Part shown: one piece after another, positions 1 to 7,198 of the stretch
Layout of the letters: each line of letters starts with the position of its first letter
Position numbering within the stretch: position 1 is the first letter of the stretch
Assembly: GCA_051880395.1 (NCBI GenBank)
Contig: JBJENW010000177.1
Coordinates: forward strand, 1-12,591
DNA length: 12,591 nucleotides
DNA from: JBJENW01 sp051880395
GTDB lineage: Bacteria > Bacillota > Clostridia > Lachnospirales > Lachnospiraceae
Direction of reading: 5' to 3'
Notes under the pieces: generated by a model
Told to the model about the DNA's origin: nothing
Database searches by the model: none
The model's input: only the letters and a program-made list of their open reading frames with translations
Program-made: the position numbers and the translations under genes

Positions 1-20
1 AAATAAAGCATCGCGATTTT

Positions 21-110
21 GCCCGTCCGAACTCGACTTCATTTCTGTCTAGCCATTTTTGAACCAGCCGCCCTTGTGCGCATCCCCCGCCGAATCTCGG
101 AAACGTCCGC
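21..110. other. GC-rich segment of unknown nature at the left edge
   Basis: About 59% GC (53 of 90 bases by hand count), in clear contrast with the AT-rich promoter DNA that follows. It contains small self-complementary pieces such as CCGA-ATC-TCGG near 90-100. On the minus strand a frame starting with ATG at 112-110 stays open to the window edge, but its translation (beginning MRTFPRFGGG) does not look like a typical protein. It could be the end of a structured RNA, the end of a gene lying mostly outside the window, or part of a repeat. I cannot name a family; a covariance-model search would be needed. Confidence 0.25.
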
Positions 111-127
111 ATAGAGTAAATAGGAAG

Positions 128-156
128 TTGACGTACAAACAGTAAAAAGTTATACT
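128..156 (+). promoter_or_regulatory. Sigma-A-type promoter of the DUF5050-like gene
   Basis: TTGACG (128-133) and TATACT (151-156) are separated by 17 bases, each matching the consensus at five of six positions. Transcription would start near 163, giving a leader of about 35 bases that carries the ribosome binding site AAGGGGG (184-190), eight bases before the ATG at 199. Confidence 0.8.
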
Positions 157-198
157 TAATAGTATGGAGTAGAAAAATTTTACAAGGGGGACAAATCT

Positions 199-1242
199 AT
201 GAAGAAAAAAATTTTGATCATCGTCATTGCGGTTCTGGTCGCGGTCGGAATCGGCACCGGTGTTTTTTTGCGTTACCGTCAGACGCGAACAATCTTTAAC
301 GAGGGACCTGTGGTTGGAAATACCGCTGGAAATCTGAACAATACAGGTCTTTTCTGTGAGAAAAATGATCGTATTTATTTTGCAAATCCGACAGATGATA
401 TGCATCTGTATTCCATGAAACCGGACGGCAGCGACTTACAGCTACTCAGCGAAGATGTCGTATCGTATATCAATGCGGATTCTAATTATCTTTACTATGC
501 AAGAAACAATCTGAACAACAAAAATAAAGGCGGTGCATATTCCTTTTTACATGTAAATACAAACAGTCTGGTGCGCTGCAATCTGGATGGCAGTAACTTG
601 ATCATTCTCGACGATGCACCTTGCCTGTATCCGACTCTGGTGGGAAATTACGTCTATTACATTCACTATGACAAAAAGTCCGCATCGACATTATATCGGG
701 TAAAGATTGATGGCTCGGAGAAAGAACAGTTGGAGACATCGCCATATCTGCCATGCAGTTCAGACGGTACTTCGATCTATTACAATGGTCTGGACACGGA
801 TCACAATATTTATCAGTTTGATCCCACAAGCAAAGCAAAGACCTGCGTCGCGCAGGGGAATTACTGGATGCCGCAGGTGCTTGGAAATACCGCTTATGTT
901 ATGGACTGCATCAACGATTATGCGCTGTTGAAACTGAATCTTTCCGACGGCAGCAGCGAGACCGTATGCCCGGACCGTATGGATTGCTTTAATGCAACAG
1001 AAGACGCCATTTACTTTCAGAAAAACGATGAAAAAGAGCCGGGACTTTATAAAGTCAATCCCGACGGCAGTGGTCTTACAAAAATCATGGACGGAAACTT
1101 TTCCTCCATCAATGTAACCGATGCTTACGTATATTTTGAACCATACGACCAGGGCGGCATCACCATGTACCGCCTCCCGCGCAGTGCCGGAGAAGGCGTA
1201 CAACCTGAAATCTTTGCCCCTGGCACAAAAACCGACAAATAG
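199..1242 (+). CDS. Membrane-anchored DUF5050-like beta-propeller protein
   Basis: A 347-residue protein with a lysine-rich start and one hydrophobic segment (residues about 4-24) acting as an uncleaved signal anchor, so the rest should face the outside of the cell. The outer part is built of recurring units ending in aspartate-glycine-serine turns (DGS at 76-78, 130-132, 171-173, 250-252 and 289-291), each preceded by aromatic beta strands such as IYFAN, YLYYA, YVYYI and IYFQK. This is the look of the DUF5050/TolB-like propellers common in Clostridia. No catalytic residues are evident; a binding or scaffold role is a guess. The start is supported by AAGGGGG eight bases upstream and by a good promoter. 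The gene appears to be a single-gene transcription unit and converges on the kinase gene. Confidence 0.85.
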   Translation: MKKKILIIVIAVLVAVGIGTGVFLRYRQTRTIFNEGPVVGNTAGNLNNTGLFCEKNDRIYFANPTDDMHLYSMKPDGSDLQLLSEDVVSYINADSNYLYYARNNLNNKNKGGAYSFLHVNTNSLVRCNLDGSNLIILDDAPCLYPTLVGNYVYYIHYDKKSASTLYRVKIDGSEKEQLETSPYLPCSSDGTSIYYNGLDTDHNIYQFDPTSKAKTCVAQGNYWMPQVLGNTAYVMDCINDYALLKLNLSDGSSETVCPDRMDCFNATEDAIYFQKNDEKEPGLYKVNPDGSGLTKIMDGNFSSINVTDAYVYFEPYDQGGITMYRLPRSAGEGVQPEIFAPGTKTDK

Positions 1243-1273
1243 ACCAACCGAACATTTTCAAATATTTATGATA

Positions 1274-1316
1274 TACGCCAGAGAAAGATTCCGTTTTTGA
1301 ATCTTACTCTGGCGTA
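1274..1316. terminator. Long hairpin between convergent genes, possible bidirectional terminator
   Basis: TACGCCAGAG (1274-1283) pairs with CTCTGGCGTA (1307-1316) and AGATTC (1286-1291) with GAATCT (1299-1304), leaving a small AA/TA internal loop and a seven-base T-rich loop. The pairing is perfect in both stems. Neither flank has a clear run of U, so classical intrinsic termination is uncertain. It may act as a bidirectional terminator or as a 3'-end protecting hairpin for both convergent transcripts. A second small hairpin (AGACT-GCCC-AGTCT) follows at about 1328-1341. Confidence 0.6.
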
Positions 1317-1372
1317 CATCTTTGTGCAGACTGCCCAGTCTTCAGAAAACAACAAAAAATTTGAGATTTTCG

Positions 1373-3139
1373 TTATTTCATTGGTAGCTTGATCGTCACT
1401 TTCGTTCCGTTTCCCGGATCACTTACAATCTTCATCGTTCCATGCATCATCTGTTCCACTCGAAACCGCACATTTTTTACACCGACAGATCCTTCTTTTT
1501 TCTCCTCTTCGGGTGCAAATCCGACACCATCATCCGCCACAGTGATTTCTACTTTTTTCCCTTTTCTGATCGTGCGCAGCACGATGATACCACTTCCGTC
1601 TTCCTTCTTTAAAATTCCATGCTTGATCGCATTTTCTACCAAAGGCTGCAACGTCAGAGGCGGTATTAGAAAATCTTTTTCCTGAATATCCGTCTCAAAT
1701 TTGATCTGGTCTTCAAATCGCATCTGTTCTAATGCCACATAATCCTGTAAATGCTCTAGTTCTTTTGTAAACGGCATCGGTTTATCTTCTTCCATAAAAT
1801 TGACATTATGGCGCAAATACCGAGAAAAACGAATCAGTTCCTGATCCGCTTTTTTCGGATCAGATTTACAGTAACCGCTAATGGCATTCAAAACATTGAA
1901 AATAAAATGGGTCCGTATCTGACTCATCGATAAGACGATCCGACTGTTTTTCAATTCTTCCGACAACTTTTCCACCTTCATGGATTTTCTCTGATTCAAT
2001 GCGATCTGCCAGATTGCACGAACCAGCTGCCATACAAAAAGTAAGAGAAATGTCCATTTGAGTGCGATTCCGTTTTTCCAAAAATTCATTCGGGCATTGA
2101 CAAGTTCTGCGATCGTCACAACTGTCAATACAAGATAGCATCCCAGCAGGATCTGATCGTTTTTTTTCCTTTGCGTAAGTTCTAATATGCAAAGAACGGC
2201 CAATGCCAGCATACAGCACCCCTGAATAACTGCCCAGTACGGTTGCGTATCATATAGTTCCATGAGTTGCACGAGCGGAAGGATCAAAAGGATTGCATCC
2301 GCTATACAAAGTCCGAATTTTATATACTTCGCAAGTATCTGTCTTGATTCGGTCAATGTTCTCTGCACACAGCCTGCAAATGCCAGCCCTGCAAACAGAA
2401 TACAGTATTGGCGCATACAGGTATTTAAAACAAGACCACTACATCGAAAAAAGATATCCTCACTATCCCAAAACAGATAGCCACTCATAAAAAGCGTCAA
2501 AGATGCCAGACTCCACAACCGTGTTCCCATCGGAATCCTCTGGAGCATGTATCCCAATGCCGCACCGAGCAATGCGATCGATAAGACTCCCATCACCATA
2601 CTCGCAACCGACCAGATTCCAGACTGTTCCTTGCAGTGCCTCTCTAGTGCTTCTCCCCCACCCAGACAAAACGATTCTAAAAATTGCTGATAAGCATCTG
2701 CATTTCCATACCGATGTGGATTATGCAGCCGAATCTCGACTTTATCCGTCTCTTTCATGTTATCCGCTTCGAAACCGACCCAGGTATCGTTGCAGACCAT
2801 CTCCGGTAGGTCGTCATTGAATCTGCCGGAATAAAATACTTCTTTTCCATTTATCGAAATGGATGCCCCGATGTGATTGAGATGAAAACTATAATACATC
2901 GGAGCCATATCTTTAAATTTTCCTCGTAACTGCAAATCCCCCCCATAAGAAGAAAGTTTCGTATCCTTCGTCAGCGTTTTCCATTCTTCTCCGTTTTGAC
3001 GATATTCCCCCTCAAACTCTGTTTCTACAACAAACGCTGCCATCGCCTGATTGCTGTTTGTACACATCTGCCACAAAAGTCCTCCTGCCAAAAGGCAGAG
3101 AACGACGGCAATAAGCATCGTAAAATATTTCTTTTTCAT
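1373..3139 (-). CDS. 7TM sensor histidine kinase, LytS/YehU-type (His_kinase PF06580)
   Basis: A 588-residue membrane kinase. An N-terminal hydrophobic segment (about 5-23) is followed by an extracytoplasmic region (about 35-170) that reads like a beta-sandwich ligand domain (SINGKEVFYSGRF), similar in layout to 7TMR-DISM receptors. About seven membrane segments follow (roughly 176-378), then a short helix and the kinase core. The phosphoacceptor is probably His411 in THFIFNVLNA, the hallmark of the LytS/YehU group. ATP-binding boxes follow: VENAIKHG (501-508), DDGVGF (536-541) and GVKNVRFR (553-560), so the core looks intact. The start has GAGGGG eight bases upstream. It lies 71 bp after the large secreted-protein gene with no terminator between, suggesting co-transcription. 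The expected LytTR or AraC-type response regulator is not in this window, so it is an orphan here. Confidence 0.9.
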   Translation of the reverse strand: MKKKYFTMLIAVVLCLLAGGLLWQMCTNSNQAMAAFVVETEFEGEYRQNGEEWKTLTKDTKLSSYGGDLQLRGKFKDMAPMYYSFHLNHIGASISINGKEVFYSGRFNDDLPEMVCNDTWVGFEADNMKETDKVEIRLHNPHRYGNADAYQQFLESFCLGGGEALERHCKEQSGIWSVASMVMGVLSIALLGAALGYMLQRIPMGTRLWSLASLTLFMSGYLFWDSEDIFFRCSGLVLNTCMRQYCILFAGLAFAGCVQRTLTESRQILAKYIKFGLCIADAILLILPLVQLMELYDTQPYWAVIQGCCMLALAVLCILELTQRKKNDQILLGCYLVLTVVTIAELVNARMNFWKNGIALKWTFLLLFVWQLVRAIWQIALNQRKSMKVEKLSEELKNSRIVLSMSQIRTHFIFNVLNAISGYCKSDPKKADQELIRFSRYLRHNVNFMEEDKPMPFTKELEHLQDYVALEQMRFEDQIKFETDIQEKDFLIPPLTLQPLVENAIKHGILKKEDGSGIIVLRTIRKGKKVEITVADDGVGFAPEEEKKEGSVGVKNVRFRVEQMMHGTMKIVSDPGNGTKVTIKLPMK

Positions 3140-3210
3140 GTCGTTTTCCCCTCTTCTGTCTTTTCTTTGCTATCATCTTACGCGGGTCTTTTACCTGCCC
3201 CTTTGAAAGC

Positions 3211-6200
3211 TCATGCATTCGAATCGTCAAGTTGTTCGTAATACAGTTTGATTCTCTCTGTAAATATGCCATATTGAACCCGTAACGCCTGCGGATTTCC
3301 TTGTTCATCCCGTTCCATTTCTGCTATACTGCAGGTAACTTCCTCTGCGTGTTTCATTGTAATTTCTTTCAGATTCGGCATTGTTTTTTTTGCACCGTAG
3401 ATGCAGAGCACATCTCCTTCCTGTGAAAAACAGTTACATTCCTCCTCGTCTGATTGCGCCGGATAGAGTATCCCTATATCTGTTCCAAGCGCGGCTACCT
3501 GCAGAAGCTCATTTTGAAGTCTGCAACGAATCTGTAATTCTTTTTGCATTCCGCCGGACTGTAATCGAATCCCGACAGGTATCTCATCTTTATATGTGAT
3601 ATCCTGTGGACGAATCGCAAATGTCCCACCTTTTGTCGTCACAGAGGTGATCACCGGCTGTTTTTCAGACACATACCAGTTACATCCATCTTCAAAATTT
3701 TCAATCGTATCTTCGGTCTCATTTGTATATATTTTTTCTTCGGTCTGAATGGATTCAACTTCCCAATATTCATCCGTCATCAGACAATTGAGTGTCAGTT
3801 TCTTTGTCATCTCCCCACAATGTAGAAGCATAGAAACAGGAATCCCGTTTTGATCATATGTAATATCCTCTTTCCCACAGGTTGCCTGCGCGTCATTCAA
3901 TGTAACAGACATAATCACCGGCTGTTTTTCGTTGGTCACCAGATTTACGCTTTGTTCATAACTGTTATAATGAATGATCTGTTGAACATATCCAGTTGCA
4001 TTTTGGGTATCCGTGCTGTATGTTCCATTTTCCGTCTGAATGGATGCAATCTGCCAGACCGACGGCATCAGTTCATATGTCACATAATAAATCTGCAGAT
4101 ATCCTTCATACTGCATGGTAATTCGTTTCACATATCCCTCTCGCGCAGTATCCTCGATTTTTATATCCGCCGCAGCAACCCGTGCAATCAGCTTCCACTC
4201 CGGCTCCTGCAACTGCTCCGTTGTCAGAGGTTCGGTTCCAAAAAGAATCAAACGATTGTGATCGTATTCGTAATAATGGTCCGCGCTGATCTGCTTTTCG
4301 ATATATACCTGTGATCCAATGGTAAGCTGATTCACCTTTTGCAACTGTTTCTTTTCCGATGTCGGAAGCTTTGTTTTCAAATAAAGTGTTATGAAGTGTC
4401 CCTGATAAGAAACATCCACTTTTTTCTGGAAATTATCCATAAAGCAATCCTCTGCTTTTTCAACTGTCACATCTTTATTTTTCATCACGATCTCGACATC
4501 ATCGCTGAGTCTGGCCTGTTTGTCATATACGGTAATCTCATTTCGATAACGAGAGAAATCTACTACTTCCTTTCCAATTTTAACTTGTTCGATTTCCCAG
4601 ATGCTTGGATTGATGCGGTAACGAATCCGAAAAACTTTTATTCTTCCTTGATATTCGATACGAATCTGCGCATTTTCGGGATTGGTTTGATCTTCTAAAA
4701 CCGTTACAACAGCAGATGTCTCATTTTGCATGGTTACCTGAATGCTGCCTTCTAGATGTTCCTGTAAGCCATAAACCTGCAATTCATTTCCTTTCACGGA
4801 AAAATAAGTATCCGAATGCGGCTCCTGCAAATTTTTATCATCATTCACGTCTGCCTGATCATCGGTATCCTTTTCTTTTTCCGGATCCTCCTGCTCCCAT
4901 ATTTCATCGGAATTCCATTCTTCGTTCGGATATACCGTATCTCCGATTGTTAATGACGCAATCTCCCACGCCGTATCGTCCGTAGTCGGAATCGAAGGAT
5001 CTTCCACGAAGTCTTCCGAATCAGAAGACCCATTTTCTATAGATTCTGTAAAGGTACAGAGATAATAGTTTCTGCTTTTTTCCCCATTTGTCAGTATCAA
5101 TTTCTTTTTGTAACCAGAAAGATCCGATTCTTCGATTTTAACCATCGTCTGCTCACTTTGTGGAACAATCTGCAGATCATCTCCGACTTCAAACTGATCT
5201 AGATATAATTCTGTGATCTGATTTTCACCGATGATTCGTTTTTCTGTCCGCCAGTCCTGGCTGATCCCGTTTTGATATAGTTTCAAAATATGTAATCCAT
5301 CCCAGTCACTTTCCTTGAATGAAAGATACGAAATCTCCTCGCTTTCCTGATCTTTCAGTACCAGCTTTTTTTCATAACCATCCACGTCCGAATCTTCCAT
5401 ATGCACAGTCACATCCGGATCCTTCGCAAGAACACTCCATTCCTTTCCCTGTGGATATGGCAGATCTACTTTCCAGACAGTTCTTTGGTCATCTTCTGTC
5501 TCATCAAAGATATCCTCGTCATATTGTTTTCCGCCAATCTTCAGCTGTGCAAGTGCCCAATGATCTGATATTGGTTCTTCTTCTGACGACGGTTCCAGCG
5601 ACGGTCTTGTGCTTGGCTTTTCTGAACCTTCTGAAGATGCAGAATCCTTTGACGGTTTTGACTGATTTGATGGCGGTTCCTCTGTTGACGAAGCTTCTTC
5701 CCCTGACGATGGTTCTGTTTTTGATGGTTCCGCCGGCTTAGATTCATCGAATGGTTTGGAACCATCTGTTAAACCAGATGGTTCGCTTGGTTTCGACGCA
5801 CTCGCACTTTTTGACGGTTCATTCGGTTTCGACGAATCTACATTCTTTGATGGCTCATCCGGTTTCGATACGCTTCCATTCTCTGATGGTTCACTCGGTT
5901 TCGATACACTCGCACTCTTTGACGGCTCACTCGGTTTCGATGCACTCACACTCTTTGACGGCTCACTCGGTTTCGATGCACTCGCACTCTTTGACGGTTC
6001 ACTCGGTTTTGATGCACTCGCACTCTCTGACGGCTCGCTCGGTTTTGCTACACTCACACTCTTTGACGGCTCGCTCGGTTTTGATGCACTCGCACTTTTT
6101 GACGGCTCGCTCGGTACGATAGACACCCATGATGTTCCAGAAGGTTTCGCCAAAGATCCTTCTTCCGTCACAGACGGCATTTCTGTAGATGGAAGAGCTG

Positions 6201-6945
6201 GCTGATCCGGCCGTGAAAATGACACGGATGGTAGCATTTCAGACGGTTGCTGCTGGTTCGAACCGGAAAATCCCACGGACGGTTGTTCAGATGGATTCGT
6301 CAGATCAGATGGTTTTGGAGTGACAGCCCCCTTTACTGTGACAGAAATCTTCGCCTGTTTTTTTGTTCCCTTCACCTGTACCAGAATTGTGGTCGTGCCT
6401 GCTTTTTTTCCCTCTACCACACCCTTGGTTGTCACGGAAGCGATATTTTTGTTTTGGGATTGATACACCAGCGTTCGGTACGATGCATTTTTCGGTGAAA
6501 TTGTTGCTTTCAGCTGTACCTTTTGCTTGATTTTTACGGTCGTTTTTGCTGGTGAAACACTCAGTTTTGAAACCGGTATGAGCACTTTTACGGTACACTT
6601 GGCACTCTTTTTCGTTCCCTTTACGGTAACAGTTATCTTTGCGGTTCCTGCTTTTTTTGCTGTAATCTTCCCTTTCTGATTTACCATCACAACTTTCGGC
6701 TTACTGCTTTTCCACTGTAATTTTGCATTTTTTGCCTTTTTCGGTAAAATAGATGCTTTTAATGTAAGCTGTTTTCCTCTGTCTATCTTTATGGTGTTTT
6801 TATTCAGTCTGATCGATTTTACCGTAGTTGACGGTTTTGTGACTGCCTGCGCTGTAAGAGGGGTCGCACACTCTGTGATTGCCAGAATCATGCCAAGTAA
6901 CAGTGCTGCGCATGACTTTTTAAACTGTTTTTTCCTATGTTCCAT
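3211..6945 (-). CDS. Large secreted BIG2-domain protein with Ser/Pro stalk and repeated modules
   Basis: A 1244-residue exported protein. The N-terminus has a lysine/arginine-rich start and a hydrophobic core ending near TAQA (31-34), a plausible signal peptidase site. Two bacterial Ig-like (BIG2) domains follow, at about 41-121 and 123-206, each with the typical KKAGTA/KKAGTT turn. Residues about 207-460 are a low-complexity Ser/Pro/Lys/Glu stalk containing ten 12-residue repeats. Residues about 463-1240 hold about eight degenerate beta-rich modules. There is no LPXTG motif, no C-terminal membrane segment, and no SLH or choline-binding repeats, so surface attachment is unexplained; it may be released or bind the wall through the BIG2 part. 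The start has AAAGGAAA about ten bases upstream. It probably forms an operon with the downstream kinase. An adhesin-like role is inferred from architecture only. Confidence 0.85.
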   Translation of the reverse strand: MEHRKKQFKKSCAALLLGMILAITECATPLTAQAVTKPSTTVKSIRLNKNTIKIDRGKQLTLKASILPKKAKNAKLQWKSSKPKVVMVNQKGKITAKKAGTAKITVTVKGTKKSAKCTVKVLIPVSKLSVSPAKTTVKIKQKVQLKATISPKNASYRTLVYQSQNKNIASVTTKGVVEGKKAGTTTILVQVKGTKKQAKISVTVKGAVTPKPSDLTNPSEQPSVGFSGSNQQQPSEMLPSVSFSRPDQPALPSTEMPSVTEEGSLAKPSGTSWVSIVPSEPSKSASASKPSEPSKSVSVAKPSEPSESASASKPSEPSKSASASKPSEPSKSVSASKPSEPSKSASVSKPSEPSENGSVSKPDEPSKNVDSSKPNEPSKSASASKPSEPSGLTDGSKPFDESKPAEPSKTEPSSGEEASSTEEPPSNQSKPSKDSASSEGSEKPSTRPSLEPSSEEEPISDHWALAQLKIGGKQYDEDIFDETEDDQRTVWKVDLPYPQGKEWSVLAKDPDVTVHMEDSDVDGYEKKLVLKDQESEEISYLSFKESDWDGLHILKLYQNGISQDWRTEKRIIGENQITELYLDQFEVGDDLQIVPQSEQTMVKIEESDLSGYKKKLILTNGEKSRNYYLCTFTESIENGSSDSEDFVEDPSIPTTDDTAWEIASLTIGDTVYPNEEWNSDEIWEQEDPEKEKDTDDQADVNDDKNLQEPHSDTYFSVKGNELQVYGLQEHLEGSIQVTMQNETSAVVTVLEDQTNPENAQIRIEYQGRIKVFRIRYRINPSIWEIEQVKIGKEVVDFSRYRNEITVYDKQARLSDDVEIVMKNKDVTVEKAEDCFMDNFQKKVDVSYQGHFITLYLKTKLPTSEKKQLQKVNQLTIGSQVYIEKQISADHYYEYDHNRLILFGTEPLTTEQLQEPEWKLIARVAAADIKIEDTAREGYVKRITMQYEGYLQIYYVTYELMPSVWQIASIQTENGTYSTDTQNATGYVQQIIHYNSYEQSVNLVTNEKQPVIMSVTLNDAQATCGKEDITYDQNGIPVSMLLHCGEMTKKLTLNCLMTDEYWEVESIQTEEKIYTNETEDTIENFEDGCNWYVSEKQPVITSVTTKGGTFAIRPQDITYKDEIPVGIRLQSGGMQKELQIRCRLQNELLQVAALGTDIGILYPAQSDEEECNCFSQEGDVLCIYGAKKTMPNLKEITMKHAEEVTCSIAEMERDEQGNPQALRVQYGIFTERIKLYYEQLDDSNA
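3214..5559 (-). repeat. Eight degenerate ~90-120 residue modules in the secreted protein
   Basis: Modules begin near residues 463, 565, 660, 783, 871, 964, 1061 and 1148. Most open with a Trp followed by alternating hydrophobics and then Gly and Tyr, for example WALAQLKIGG, WEIASLTIGD, WEIEQVKIGK, WQIASIQTEN and WEVESIQTEE. Several close with a strand pair such as DGYEKKLVLKD, SGYKKKLILTN, FQKKVDVSYQGH and GYVKRITMQYEG. Modules 2, 5 and 8 are the most divergent at their start. This points to ancient internal duplication of a beta-rich domain that I cannot match to a named family. Confidence 0.65.
5752..6111 (-). repeat. Ten tandem 36-bp repeats encoding a 12-residue Ser/Pro stalk unit
   Basis: Residues 279-398 of the secreted protein are ten consecutive 12-residue units of the form SEPSKSASASKP. 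Six central units are near-identical and both ends drift (for example DEPSKNVDSSKP, NEPSKSASASKP, SEPSGLTDGSKP). The repeat is 36 bases at DNA level, a multiple of three, so gain or loss of units would keep the frame and change stalk length. The high similarity of the central units suggests recent expansion or homogenisation. Confidence 0.9.
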
Positions 6946-6946
6946 A

Positions 6947-7102
6947 CTACAAATTTCCTTTCTTTTCTAGTTTCAGCATTCGCATTAACTCTTCTTCGGA
7001 TGCAAAACACAATCGCCTGGAATCGTTTTTTCCTTCCTCTACATTTTTTATTTTAGTATATCGCAAACCATACGTTCTGTCCAACTCTAAGCATCTTTTC
7101 CT
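6947..7102 (-). other. Open 51-codon leader frame ending just before the secreted-protein start
   Basis: A frame on the minus strand is open from 7102 to a TAG at 6949-6947, one base before the ATG at 6945. Its translation has protein-like stretches (LDRTYGLRYTKIKNV, ASEEELMRMLKLEKKGNL), but the only ATGs give a peptide of 12 residues or fewer (MRMLKLEKKGNL). No clear ribosome binding site was found, and the frame overlaps the proposed promoter. It could be a leader peptide, the relic of an upstream gene, or chance in a purine-rich strand. Confidence 0.25.
7055..7084 (-). promoter_or_regulatory. Probable sigma-A promoter of the secreted protein/kinase operon
   Basis: Read on the minus strand, TTGGAC (7084-7079) and TATACT (7060-7055) are separated by 18 bases. 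Transcription would start near 7048, giving a leader of about 100 bases before the ATG at 6945. Two copies of a direct repeat lie upstream of the -35 element. Confidence 0.6.
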
Positions 7103-7115
7103 CTACTTTATTAGC

Positions 7116-7142
7116 CACCCACTACATTTTCGCACCCACTAC
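7116..7142 (-). repeat. Direct repeat pair upstream of the operon promoter, candidate activator site
   Basis: The ten bases CACCCACTAC (plus strand) occur exactly at 7116-7125 and 7133-7142, a period of 17 bases, and both copies are followed by a T-rich tract (ATTTT or TTTTT). They lie about 32-58 bases upstream of the -35 element, a typical position for an activator. Partners of LytS-type kinases often bind paired direct repeats, but the spacing here is shorter than the roughly two helical turns usual for LytTR regulators. Confidence 0.4.
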
Positions 7143-7198
7143 TTTTTGGTCACTTTGACGAAATATTTCCATATCGCGTTTTTTCTTCCATCTCTGCA

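Noticed and set aside
49..405. Minus-strand open frame of 118 codons over the left promoter
   Set aside because: It runs antisense to the DUF5050-like gene and its promoter and has no credible domain or start signal.
760..1203. Minus-strand open frame of 147 codons inside the DUF5050-like gene
   Set aside because: Antisense shadow of a well-supported gene; no independent start signals.
3211..3260. Sortase anchor at the end of the large secreted protein
   Set aside because: There is no LPXTG-like motif, hydrophobic segment or positive tail; the protein ends YYEQLDDSNA.
3012..3308. Minus-strand frame spanning the gap between secreted protein and kinase
   Set aside because: It overlaps both well-supported genes in another frame and has no domain character of its own.
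5752..6111. Regular 36-base periodicity resembling a CRISPR array
   Set aside because: The units are head-to-tail with no unique spacers and lie inside a continuous coding frame; they encode a Ser/Pro protein stalk.
5751..6205. Open plus-strand frames opposite the stalk (repeated LFDGSLGFDA-type peptides)
   Set aside because: They are mirror images of the 36-base repeats, which keep several frames free of stops; no ribosome binding site or non-repeat domain supports them.
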